Positions 48,713 through 59,180 of a stretch of DNA of 64,000 nt are shown in pieces (position 1 is the stretch's first letter; every line of letters begins with the position of its first letter). The stretch comes from Phoebastria nigripes (Eukaryota; Chordata; Aves; Procellariiformes; Diomedeidae): the NCBI GenBank assembly GCA_035582835.1, contig JAYKAV010003110.1, positions 2,350,498 through 2,414,497 on the forward strand, in the 5' to 3' direction. A program made the translations under genes and the position numbers. Under the pieces are notes generated by a model, which worked only from the letters and a program-made list of their open reading frames with translations, did not search any database and was not told the DNA's origin.

Positions 48713-51700
48713 TGGGGAAACAAAATAGTATTTTGGAGTTGTACAAAATACTCAGAGTTAATACGGCAGCCAAAGGAAACTTGCTCAGATTTGATCTCAT
48801 GAAAAACTCAATAGTCCTGGATAGTTTGCCAAGATTCATAAATGCACAGATTCTAGTGGATGAACCTGTCCTTATTTATGTATTTATACTGAATTAATAG
48901 TAAATCAATGGTTTCACTTGATCTCAACCTGAAGCCAGACCTCATTCATTTGTAATTTTAGGATTCATCAGCAAATTCACAGAAAAAGCCTGGATAAACA
49001 TCTTTATGATGCTCCACAAAAAGAAAATAGAAGATTGAAAGTGACACATCTCACACATCTTATTATGCTTATTGTGACCTGGCAAATAAAACTACCCCAA
49101 TTTCCAGTTGTGTTCTGTTTATCTTGTGCCATTTTATACCATCATCTTTGAGTGCCTTTGACTTTTTTCCCATTTAATTTATTGCAACTGCCCCCTATAC
49201 TGCTCTATAGTTGTTGCTAAATTTTTCATTTTACTGACAATCTTAGTTTAAAACTAATGCGATTGCTTCTTTATATATATCTCTACATTGTCTCCTTTTT
49301 TCTCATACACATTGACGTCTGGAGGATTTTTGTCCTTTGGCCAGACATATCCAGCCTTGGAGCTAATTCCATTCTCAGTCATACAGGTACATTTCCTGCT
49401 GGTTTCATACAGAGCTGACACCATAAAATTGGAGTAAAATTTGACCTCTGGTATAAGCAATTATATTTCTCATAGAACTATCTGGACTATGTTTGGAGGT
49501 AACAGAAATGTTGAAGAAAATATCACATATGGTATTAATACAGCAGAAAGTAAGACTAAGAAGTGGAATGACTTGCATTGATTGAGTATTCCGTTAATTG
49601 TGCAAAATTAATCAATTCAACAGTTCAACAATTAAAAAAAAAGATAAGAAGAAATTGCAGGAAGGAAAACAATCAGTAGAAGACACAAGACAAGCCACGT
49701 GGATCTTCCTTAACTTGTTTCGTCCTGATATATTCCCAACCCTCCATCCTGTCTTGTAAAATACATGTCCTTTGGTTACCTCTGAAGGCCAGGTTAACGC
49801 TCTGTTATGCTATTTTCCAACACCTGTTCAGAAGGTTTTTTTCTGACAAATTTGAATCGAATCTGTTAAGTACACCATCAATTACACTTCTTTACACTAT
49901 GGATCTGCTTAAGTGAAAGAGTTAGGAGGTCACAGCATATGGGTTATTTTTGTGAATGGAATGCTTGATTCAGTCTCTTAATTGACCATGTGCATTAAGT
50001 CTACTTGTGGGGAAAAGTTACACATGAGGGTGAATCTGCAAGAACACTGAAGGGAGGCAGTTATGGACAGCAATTGCGAAGCTGCCTTTTTCTCTCTCTA
50101 AATTTAAAACTTCTCATTAACATTTAACAGTAAGTTAATGAACCAAAGAACACCATCTTGCCTATCAGCCATAACTCTCTGTTTTGCAAGAAGCAGGAGC
50201 CACTAATGAATAGAGCACACTGAATCAAGTAATTTTTCAACGTGTAAAAACATTACTAGATGGAAGATGAGGAAAACTATTTCTGTTTGCCAAATCATTT
50301 TGTAAACATACGTATCATATTATCAGGCAATGCTTGACCACATTCATCCTTGCACATCTTTGGAAAGAAACTGAATTTAATTTACAAGATAGATAGATGT
50401 GTCTTATCATAGCTGAAGAGGTTTTTTTTCCCAGCAAATAAATTGACCTCAACAGAGGACTTAGTTCCCTCTTTCTAGAAATGGGTAAGCATATACAAAT
50501 AGATGACTAGTTGCCTAAAATGAGACCCCTGAATATATACATCGCAATAAATTAAAGTTTTCTCAAGTGGTGAGAAATGTGTGTTTGAGTATCAGGTCTA
50601 TACAGTGAATTAGGTGCCCATCTTTTGGTTGTATACACATTGCTAAATACCATGTCAGGCTATTGGTTGCCCCTGCATCAGTTCTAAGGTTCCTGTATCT
50701 CTGAAGCTTATCAGTGGTACCTATGAAGCAGTAAAGATACAGAATTTTATTTTTGGTTGCTTTCGGATAAAGAAATTATTACTGACATCGTATCTGGAAG
50801 TATCTACCAAGTATAAGGACTTTGGCTGACTATTGTTTAGATTATTTTGGGTTATTTAACTATTTAAATAAGAGAATTAGCCATTGAAGCACAGAAATGT
50901 ATAAGTAATATTGTCATAAAGGTAGCTAAGGCAGAAGAAACTGCGGTAGAAGAAACTGCGTTTCCTTCACTTACGTTTTTTGGCTGAACAATACTACTGA
51001 TGGCTGTCAGGGCTTGCTTTAGCTAAGCCCTTAGTTTTCCCAGATACACACACTGATTTGAAAATATGTGCTTCTAACAATCCTTGACTGCTTTTCCTTA
51101 TATACTGCATTAAAGACTAAGAGGCACAAGAGAGCAAAGATGCTGAAGAAGTGGCATGTTCTCTGTTGCTCCACTGATTGTGCTTTCCTGAAGTTGACAG
51201 AAACAGAAGTCCATTACAAACTTCCTTTTCATACTGGAGTTTTTACAATATATATTGAAAANGTGTTACCTGGGAACATTTTGTGTGGAACACAAAAGAC
51301 AGATGTTTTTCTTACAACTATTATTATGAAGGCACTAGTCACAACTATATAATGAAAAATGAGTCGACCTTTTTTATTTAAATGTAACAGGCTAGCCCTG
51401 AGTGCTCTAGTATAACCAGTCATCATCACGCTCCCCAGCAGCTAGCAAAGACAAAGTAAAATACAGAAGATATGCTACATGAGTTTATGTGATGTGTGCA
51501 GTAACTATTGTTTGATCTTTTGAATTTATATTTTGAATTGTGGAAGTTTTAAGCATGCTGGGGAGTTTTGAATAATTTACTGAGTCTGCTGTCTTCTCTA
51601 TCTTCTCCTGCTAAGACAAGCTTTCTTTATACTGTGAATGTAATTATGTATACCTCAAAAAATTGAACAGCATATAGCTCATATAGCAATTAACTCACTT

Positions 51701-51956
51701 GATTTCATCTAATCTTGGGATGATTGAAAGCTAGAAGCTAGTCCCATGGATTCCATTGGGACAGCTAGAATTTTTATTTTCCAGTAATATAAATCTCTGG
51801 GAGACAAACAGTTTGCTGGTGCAAAGTAACTGGCTTCACAGAATATAGCTCAGCAGAGAACCTAGCCAAAGATTTTTTTCTAGCTGTTCACGCAATGTGA
51901 GAACTGCAAAGTTAGAGGAGACTAAACAGTGACCACTCTCTGACTCAGATGAGGAC
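48713..51956. other. Unique AT-rich non-coding DNA
   Basis: Open frames of 60-94 codons (for example 48652-48897 plus, 49460-49254 minus, 51068-51352 plus) lack recognisable domains; the last contains the ambiguous base at 51262. A direct repeat 'gaagaaactgcg' occurs at 50935 and 50949. Confidence 0.4.
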
Positions 51957-51983
51957 AACTCAAACGAGTACAAAGTTTGAGTT
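51957..51983. repeat. Perfect 9-bp inverted repeat
   Basis: AACTCAAAC (51957-51965) pairs perfectly with GTTTGAGTT (51975-51983) around a 9-base loop. Confidence 0.85.
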
Positions 51984-53531
51984 AGAAGGGATGCTTCTCT
52001 GGTAGATCGGTTTCTTTCAAAAGTACAAAGATGATCTGAACTTTCACAGAAAATATCATGGTAGGCAGAGAGCATGTCAGGCTGCCAAATATACATGGTA
52101 AATATGACACTGCAGTGTAATACATTATTACCATGACTGATGTGGAACCTATGCTTCTACCCACACATAAACTCATGGGATCTGTTTCTAATACCATTGA
52201 GTAAGTTACGAGAAAAATTTCTGTATACAGCATTAATAGCAATACTTTTGATTTACAAAATACTCATTCTAGAAGCTGCTGAAGATCTAAAACTACAGTT
52301 TTGTTCATTGGTAATTTCTACACTTGTTTACTCATTTTGTGGGCTAGTTGTTCATCTTCTATCAAAAAGATCCATTAAAAATAGATATTAGAGGATAAGA
52401 AAAAAGAAAGGTTACTAAAAAGAGTATGACTCCTTAATAGAGAGTATGATGTAACTATTTCTTATGGTCACCAGCAAATTTTATTTTATAGTAATTCCTT
52501 CTAAAGGTATATGAAATACAAACTGACTGCATTCAGCTCAGGATTGCAACCAAAAATCCCTGCAGACAAGACACCTTAATGAAGTGGAAGGAGTTTTGAA
52601 ACGCACAGTGACTGCAGCATCAGGCCTAAACAAGATACCAGGATTGCATTATTAATTTTGACCTATTATTGCATAGAATCAAAAAGAAACTATATTTATT
52701 ACCAAAAAAAAAAAAAGGCCCAAACACTATTAAAGCATTAAAATTGTGGAAAATATTTACCATTATTATAAGAACAGGAACAAGTTCTGTGGAAGAATCC
52801 TTATTTTCTGAGGCCATTCAGTTTTATGGACTGGGTAAGAGACCAGTGTTTGTCTTCAGACTATGTCATTCCACTACCCAGGAAGTCAGGCTTTCAGAGG
52901 CGATCCTGCTAACGTGCAATTTAGAGAAGAGGTAATAGGTGGCTAGGAGGGAATAAGAGTGCAGGGGGAGAACTCACACAGCGGAGGAAAGTTTTAGATC
53001 AAGTACGAGGAAGTTATATATTCTAAATTAATTACCCAAGCTTTTTTCTTGGTCATATGTTTACAGAGTTATACTGGAAGTTCCATTATTCAGGGTATAA
53101 ACTTCCAGCACTGCTCTAGTGAAATGCACGATGAAGCTTATTAATTTTTCCAAAACAAACTGTTCCTAATAGGTTCTAGCTGTCAGAACTTCCCATGCTT
53201 TCTCTGAAAGTGTTTTAATTTCATATTGACAAAACCTCTCCCACTTTAGCAAGTGAAGCACAAAAATTTCAATCCACTTAAAACTCAATGCAGGAATCTG
53301 GAAGGCCCAAGAGAAAGAATTTTGCATCTCTTTTTTCAGAGCACAAAACCTTTAAAATGTGTAAATAAAGCACCAATTAGGTTTACCATTCTAGAGGATA
53401 ATGAGAAGTGCCCATCAAATATGCTACATTCTTAAAATGTTTTGATTTAGCAGGCTAAATTCAAAACACCGTAGTAGCTTCCAGAGTAAAACCTGATTGC
53501 ACTTACATGTCACATTCATAAAAAAAGCAAC

Positions 53532-53532
<1 letters not shown>
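51984..53532. other. Unique non-coding DNA
   Basis: No gene was recognised. A12 occurs at about 52704. Confidence 0.4.
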
Positions 53533-53582
<50 letters not shown>

Positions 53583-53645
53583 AAAAAAAAAAAAAAAAAA
53601 GGAAAAAACAAAGGAACGACACCCCCCCCCCAACACACCCTCCCC
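53533..53645. repeat. Long poly-A tract followed by poly-C
   Basis: A run of 49 A (53533-53581), one C and 18 A (53583-53600) are followed by 'ggaaaaaacaaagg' and a run of ten C (53622-53631) in a C-rich tail. Nothing upstream resembles a retrotransposed transcript. The 60-77 codon open frames on the minus strand are poly-Phe artefacts of the tract. Confidence 0.9.
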
Positions 53646-54515
53646 CACCCAAACCATAAAGCTCTAATTGGAAAGCTTCCATCATCTGAGTACTTGCTTC
53701 CTGGCATACATGAAATGATCAGTGGGGAAAGCAGGGTCAATCGAGACAGACTGAGAGTGAAATTAAAATAATAAAATGTCTAAACATTTAACTGCAAATA
53801 GGAAATCTTTATACCCACCCACACCCCATTCTGCAGCATAAAACTAAGGCAACAATTATTCATATACCTCCAAGTAATTTGCAGGCTCCATACAAAAATC
53901 TCATTTAAAATAAGAAATTGCTATTTCTGCACATTTATTCTACCCAAATGCTGGCTAATTGCTGCAATGGCCATTATAAAGAATAATTTTCGCTTAGTGA
54001 AAAAAAAAAAAAAGGAATGAAGAGAACATTTTCTGGTTTTGTTCCTCTGCGGAGGCTCTATTCAGCGAATCCTGAATGCACAGCGTTTCACTGCTACATT
54101 TATTATGCTGAGAGGTCAAGTATTACACAGCATCTTGTATTACGCTTTGCATGCTAAGTATTTCACTTCACAAATTGACCCTTCGGTGTACTTACTACAT
54201 AATGCTCTAAAAACCCAGCTAAAACGCAGGACAATTAGCAATACTTTGGCTCCCGCTTAACAATGGGGACACCAATGTAGGTGATTGCATTTACAGTGTT
54301 GCTTTCTTCACAAAACATTTTTGACACATTAAAGGTACTTTGGAATTGTGCAGTACCAGTCGCCTCTCTCGTGAATGGCTTTTCCAGCATGTACNGAGAG
54401 AAACAGTTACTGTAGTTTAGGGCTTAATTGAAAAGAATTCAGGCACGGCCCTATGAAGCACCCATTAGAGGGATATTATATCATAAAAAGCTGTAATATC
54501 CATTTTCAGGCTTGT
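53646..54515. other. Non-coding DNA upstream of the CpG island
   Basis: AT-rich, no repeats. 53850-54000 carries enhancer-like words (ACAATTATTCATATAC, CTGGCTAATTGCTGC). Possibly conserved flank of the promoter at 54.5 kb. The ambiguous base at 54395 lies here. Confidence 0.35.
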
Positions 54516-54575
54516 TCACCAGCCAATACAAAGTAGGGCACGGCTTAAAAAGGGACTGCAACTCCGGAGAGCAGG
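54516..54575 (+). promoter_or_regulatory. Candidate core promoter (CCAAT and TATA-like)
   Basis: A CCAAT word within 'accagccaatac' (54518-54529) is followed about 20 bases later by 'cttaaaaag' (54544-54552), then 'gactgcaactccggagagcagg', on the edge of a CpG island. The plus-strand order is that of a classical promoter, with initiation expected near 54575-54585. The island could also be bidirectional or fire from inside the N gap. Confidence 0.3.
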
Positions 54576-54720
54576 ATGTTTGGGGAGGACGAGGATGAGG
54601 AGGAGGATGAGGAGGATGAGGAGGATAAGGAGGAGGAGGAGGAGGAGGAGGAGGAGGAGGAGGGAGGAGGCGGTGAAGTCAAGGGGAGAAACAGGAAACA
54701 ACATGATGAGGGAGGAGGCG
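54576..54720. repeat. GGA/GAT purine-rich repeat
   Basis: GAGGA, GATGAGGAG and pure (GGA)n units run from about 54586 to 54672 almost without a pyrimidine apart from the T of GAT. In two plus-strand frames this gives poly-Glu/Asp or poly-Arg. These frames are opened by the repeat and should not be read as proteins. Such tracts may form triplex DNA or GGA-type quadruplexes and are common near promoters. Confidence 0.85.
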
Positions 54721-54815
54721 ACTGGAGGCAAGAGCAGGCAAGANGAGGCAAAAGGAAAAGGCGCCTTGCTCCTTTTTGGGCCTCCTCCTACACTTGCTCC
54801 AGTGTTCTGCTCTTG

Positions 54816-54870
54816 CCTGCTGCTGCCTCCTCGTTCCTTCTCCTTCTCCTCTTCCTCTTCCTCCTCCTGT
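54816..54870. repeat. Pyrimidine tract at the edge of the assembly gap
   Basis: CTGCTGCCTCCTCG followed by (TTCTCC/TTCCTC)n up to the first N. It is the strand-complement type of the GGA tract about 150 bases upstream, so the two could pair. This probably contributed to the sequencing failure. Confidence 0.8.
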
Positions 54871-55405
54871 NNNNNNNNNNNNNNNNNNNNNNNNNNNNNN
54901 NNNNNNNNNNNNNNNNNNNNNNNNNNNNNNNNNNNNNNNNNNNNNNNNNNNNNNNNNNNNNNNNNNNNNNNNNNNNNNNNNNNNNNNNNNNNNNNNNNNN
55001 NNNNNNNNNNNNNNNNNNNNNNNNNNNNNNNNNNNNNNNNNNNNNNNNNNNNNNNNNNNNNNNNNNNNNNNNNNNNNNNNNNNNNNNNNNNNNNNNNNNN
55101 NNNNNNNNNNNNNNNNNNNNNNNNNNNNNNNNNNNNNNNNNNNNNNNNNNNNNNNNNNNNNNNNNNNNNNNNNNNNNNNNNNNNNNNNNNNNNNNNNNNN
55201 NNNNNNNNNNNNNNNNNNNNNNNNNNNNNNNNNNNNNNNNNNNNNNNNNNNNNNNNNNNNNNNNNNNNNNNNNNNNNNNNNNNNNNNNNNNNNNNNNNNN
55301 NNNNNNNNNNNNNNNNNNNNNNNNNNNNNNNNNNNNNNNNNNNNNNNNNNNNNNNNNNNNNNNNNNNNNNNNNNNNNNNNNNNNNNNNNNNNNNNNNNNN
55401 NNNNN
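54871..55405. other. Assembly gap (535 N)
   Basis: Unresolved bases between two GC- or repeat-rich borders. Any first exon of an island-driven transcript may be hidden here. Long open frames reported across it are artefacts. Confidence 0.99.
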
Positions 55406-55740
55406 AGCGCTCCGCGGCCGCGCCCGCCCGGCCCCACCGCCCAGTTAAAACGCCGATCCGCCGGGATAGCCTGAAATTCTCTGGCCGCACTCGCCGAAAA
55501 TATATTTTTATTTTATTTTATTTTTAACTGGGAGGAAACGGAAAGCACAGAAGGAGAGGGCGGGAAGCCAAGAAGCCCTGTGCAGTGCCCCGGCCGCGGT
55601 ACTACCGCGCTCCCCCGTCGCCGCCGGGCCTGCCCGCCCTGCCGCGGGGCGCGCTCTTTCGCGGGGACCGCGTTACCGCGTTACCGGTTCTGGCGCGGCC
55701 GGCCGCCGGACGGGTGCCCGGCAGGCGCCATTCTGCTGGC
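55406..55740. promoter_or_regulatory. CpG island
   Basis: Dense CpG dinucleotides (for example GCGGCCGCGCCCGCCC right after the gap, CGGCCGCGG, CGCGGGGCGCGC, GGCGCGGCCGGCCGCCGG), in contrast to the CpG-poor remainder. GC-box-like GGGCGGGA lies at 55559. An AT-rich (TTTTA)n insert at 55501-55528 interrupts it. Unmethylated CpG islands mark most vertebrate promoters, so a gene start is likely here. The gene itself is not identifiable and direction is not decided. Confidence 0.8.
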
Positions 55741-55945
55741 TGAGGCAGGGCAACACCTCACGGCCACCGTTTTACTGTCCCGCACGGGTGCCATTCGCTT
55801 GCCTCAGGCAGGTGAAGGGCTTCCCGGGTGCCACTGCCCTGCCTCGGGCAGGGCAGCCCCTCACAGCGGCCATTTTACTACCTCAGGCAAGGGCGACTGC
55901 CTTTGGGGCACCATTGCCCAGCCTCGGGCAAGATAAGGGTCATGT
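55724..55945. repeat. Degenerate ~40-bp GC-rich minisatellite
   Basis: Unit starts resembling GG(T/C)GCCATT occur at about 55725, 55762, 55786, 55826, 55866, 55905 and 55939. Most are followed by the near-palindrome TGCCTC(A/G)GGCA and then GGGC...CCTCAC. Full periods are 37-40 bases; the second unit is short. It lies at the downstream edge of the CpG island. A 118-codon frame across it is composition-driven. Confidence 0.75.
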
Positions 55946-56790
55946 GTAGGGGTGCCAACCACAGGGTCCATCTTTGAGCTGATTAAGCCACAGGAGTCCC
56001 AAACTTTCTGTGTCCTGCCCAGGAGAGAGTCCCCTCCCAACATTTCATTATCACCTACCTAATGGTGATGCTCTTTGCAGTCAGGGTGGGCCCTTTGTGT
56101 GGCCTTGTATCACTGTCCAGGGCTGGGAGAGGGCGCTGGAGGAGGCAAAAGGCAGTTCTAGGCAAGCCCCCTGGACACACTCGCTTTTCATCTGAGCTGC
56201 TGGGTGGACGTGGGCTGTCATACGAGCTTCCCTTCGTCCAGCCCCGTACTGCTCCTCTGCACCTGGAGATGCCAGCAGGGCATCCTCGGGGCCAGCCGCG
56301 CAGTGGGCCTGCCTTTGGCCTGTGAGAAGGGCACATTATTACTGTAGCTACATGATTTCCTAACCAGATCATTTCTAAGGTTTACCAGAGTATTTCTAAG
56401 TGTAAATCTCTTCGTATTCGATGAAATTTAAAAGCTGGGGAGAGAGAAAACTCAGGTGTAACAGGATTAAACTCCCTTTCCTTTTTGCACTAGGGAGTGT
56501 GGTTTTGACTGGGGCATGCAGCATGTCTCCTGCCTGCTCTTCAGCCCATGGTCACAATAGTCTGTGCCTGGCTCCTTCACAGCCAGCGATGAAAGAGTGA
56601 AGTCCAGTGTCAACACCACTGATGGAGAGAAGACTTGCACTGTGGCTTCCTGAAAACATGGTGAATGCGTATCTCAGGCTGTGTCCCTGTGAAAATACAA
56701 GGCCTCAAGAGGAACAACAAAGACTGCTGTAAAGGAAGACAGCACAGAGTTACAACACATCTGATGCCTCTTCTGTTGGCTTTCCTCAAA
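55946..56790. other. Downstream flank of the CpG island
   Basis: GC content falls gradually. Open frames of 61-105 codons on both strands (56010-56372) overlap and have no recognisable domain. No repeat family was recognised. Confidence 0.4.
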
Positions 56791-56884
56791 CCCTGTATTC
56801 TCTTCCTTTCTCTTTTTCCTTGCAGCGCAGGCATCAGGTCTTCAGCACTGTCCTGGCAACACAAGTGGTGCTAGGATCATGGTA
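56791..56884 (+). other. Strong splice-acceptor-like site with possible short exon
   Basis: A long pyrimidine tract (56791-56821, 'ctgtattctcttcctttctctttttcc' type) ends in TTGCAG at 56825. A donor-like ATG|GTATGAG follows at about 56882, which would give an exon of about 56 bases. If used, it would belong to a plus-strand transcript starting at the CpG island. There is no protein evidence. Confidence 0.25.
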
Positions 56885-59039
56885 TGAGGGAGGAGGACGA
56901 GTAACAGCAGGAAACTAAAGCTAAGTGATGTGGAGGGAGGGGACTGCTGGGGGCAGGGAGCTGTTGGACGAGTGTACAGTCTGGGGAGCACTATCCCCCT
57001 GCGATCCCAGCTCCTGTTACATGTGCTTCATGTGCTTAAGAGACGTCCTGTAAATGATAAAGCAGAATTTTTCCTCTGAAGTGAACTGATAAAATAGCAC
57101 ATTTCAATGGAATATGGTTCCATCAGAGCTCCTCTGTCTTGCTCTCGAGACAGTCTTCATGCATAAAGCACTGTTGTTTGTGAAGAGGAAGAGCTTTGAG
57201 GGCTGATAGCAGCTGTAAACTCTAGAGTGGCCCTGCTTTAGCAAGTGCAAAGTCACATGTTTTCCTCTACTAAGGGCTTTTCGGAACTGCACATAGCAGT
57301 GAGTCATGCTTTTTTGCCATACTTAAATTTGTGACAGCTCACTTCAGGTCAGGCAACTTAATACTTCCACATGAATGGCCTGTGGTTCAACTTTGGCTGT
57401 GCCAGTGGTGTCTGACAGCAAAACTTTCAGCACCTGTGCATAGCCCTGCCTGTCTTAACCCTAAATTAAATCTTTTGAACAAGCTATAAACAAATATAAG
57501 GAACCAAACCTACAAGACTGACTGGCTGAGTGTCCTTTCTCTGTGGGCAGATGGTATTAGGTGATGATGCCGGGGAGCAGTGTGTGATGATGGTTTTCAT
57601 ACTCCGCTTAATTAGAAATTAATTAGAAATTAGGGATATTCACCATGGCCACAGACTGCAGCTGTTTTGGCTCATTCTTCTCAGTGTAGTGTTAGATAGA
57701 CTGTTGCAAGTGCACAGCAGTTAGGTGTTTCAGCAGCCAAAGCGGTGGAAACCTGCTCTGCTGCATGTGCAGGAGTAACCAAATGTGCAGCAATCTGGGC
57801 TTTAAGTTTGAGGGGTTTATCTATGGTACAAAATAGGTACTTGCAGGGACCTGCTGCAAGACTCCTGTTGGGAGGCCTATGTGACATGGAGTGATTCAGT
57901 GTGGTTATAAAATGTGACATAACTGGCATTAACCAAAACATATTTTTCATATGCCTTCCAGAGAAAAACATTTTTCTATAGATCAGTTAATGCAATCATA
58001 CCGCTGATGAGATGTGGCTGGTCTTGATGGAAAATAAGTATCTGATACTACATCAGTATACCTATATCACTCTGGTACGGCATATATCTCATTGCACCTT
58101 GTCTGTATTTTTGGATCCCTGGTTTAAAAGCAACAGTTAACCTTTATTCCTAAGAAAGAGAAGAATTACTTAAATATTAGTAAAGGTTGGTTTGCACCAT
58201 GACAAGCTAGCTACATCAGTTGGCAATAGCCGCAACACGGTGTTGAATGGATGAACGCCTTAGCAACACAACACTTGACAGAATGATGCACATGCTGATG
58301 AGTCCATTGAAAATTACAGGCTAGTTGTAGCATTGAGCTTGAGGAAACCATGATGAAATACATTTGAGACACTATTTTTATGCCTGCCATGTTAGAATCA
58401 AGTTTTAATGGGCATGCAAGATAGATGTATGCTGAACGTTATGAAGACTTCTCTTCCCCTAGCCGTTATGTTGATCCCAAACCAAACAAACTAAAGACAC
58501 AAAAAGAGGAGGACAAAAATATCCAATAAAGAAATTCTAAGAAGGAACAAGCTTGCAACAATCAGCAAAAGTGAAGAAGAAGAGAATTAAGTATCATTGT
58601 ACAATCAATCAAAATTCTATATTATGTCTATATTGTTGGTTGCTAAGTTTGTGATTTTTATTTATAAAGTATTTCAATTACTTATAAAGACTTACACAGC
58701 TAATCAGTTAGAACTGACATACATTTTGGCTAAATACCTATAATTACAGTTGTTTCATACCTGAGCCCCTGTTACTGATGTTGTGTAACAAGCAGTCCTG
58801 ATTGCTGACATCAGCCCACTTAATGTTCCTGCATTTATGTGATAATTAGATAAAATCAAATAAAGACTTTCTAGTAACTTCATAAAATACAGTAAATATA
58901 TTTACTGAGATTAGTGTAGATCTAAAATACTATTTATGGTTTCTGACAGCGAAAAGGAGCATGAAAATACATAAGTGTTTTAGCTAGGAAATGTTACTTT
59001 TAAAAAGTATGTTTTCCAGTGTAACAGTGTACAGGTCTG
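56885..59039. other. Unique non-coding DNA
   Basis: No gene or repeat family was recognised. A short duplication 'aattagaaatt' occurs at 57610-57631. Confidence 0.4.
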
Positions 59040-59180
59040 TGATATGTGAAGTGAGAGTTGTAGAGATAGTATCTTTGATTGGACCCACTATTTAGAAAAA
59101 AACAGGCAATTTGAGGCTTTGTGCGTGGAAGCTTTCTGCTTTTCCCAGCTCCATCAGCTCTCACACCCTTAAACCACCAC
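59040..59180. repeat. Possible old sauropsid interspersed repeat
   Basis: 'tagtatctttgattggacccact' followed by 'gtggaagctttctgc' resembles the widespread sauropsid word order 'tatcttttattggaccaact...gacaagctttcgagc'. 'cctggactaatacagctgtag' near 60270 could be the other end of the same family. Strongly diverged; low confidence. Confidence 0.3.

Noticed and set aside
53424..53740. Minus-strand frames rich in Phe
   Set aside because: Translation of the poly-A/poly-T tract.
54516..55527. Open frames of 232-324 codons across the CpG island
   Set aside because: Most of the length is Ns; the rest is poly-Glu/Arg/Ser/Leu from GGA/TCC repeats. No real coding evidence.
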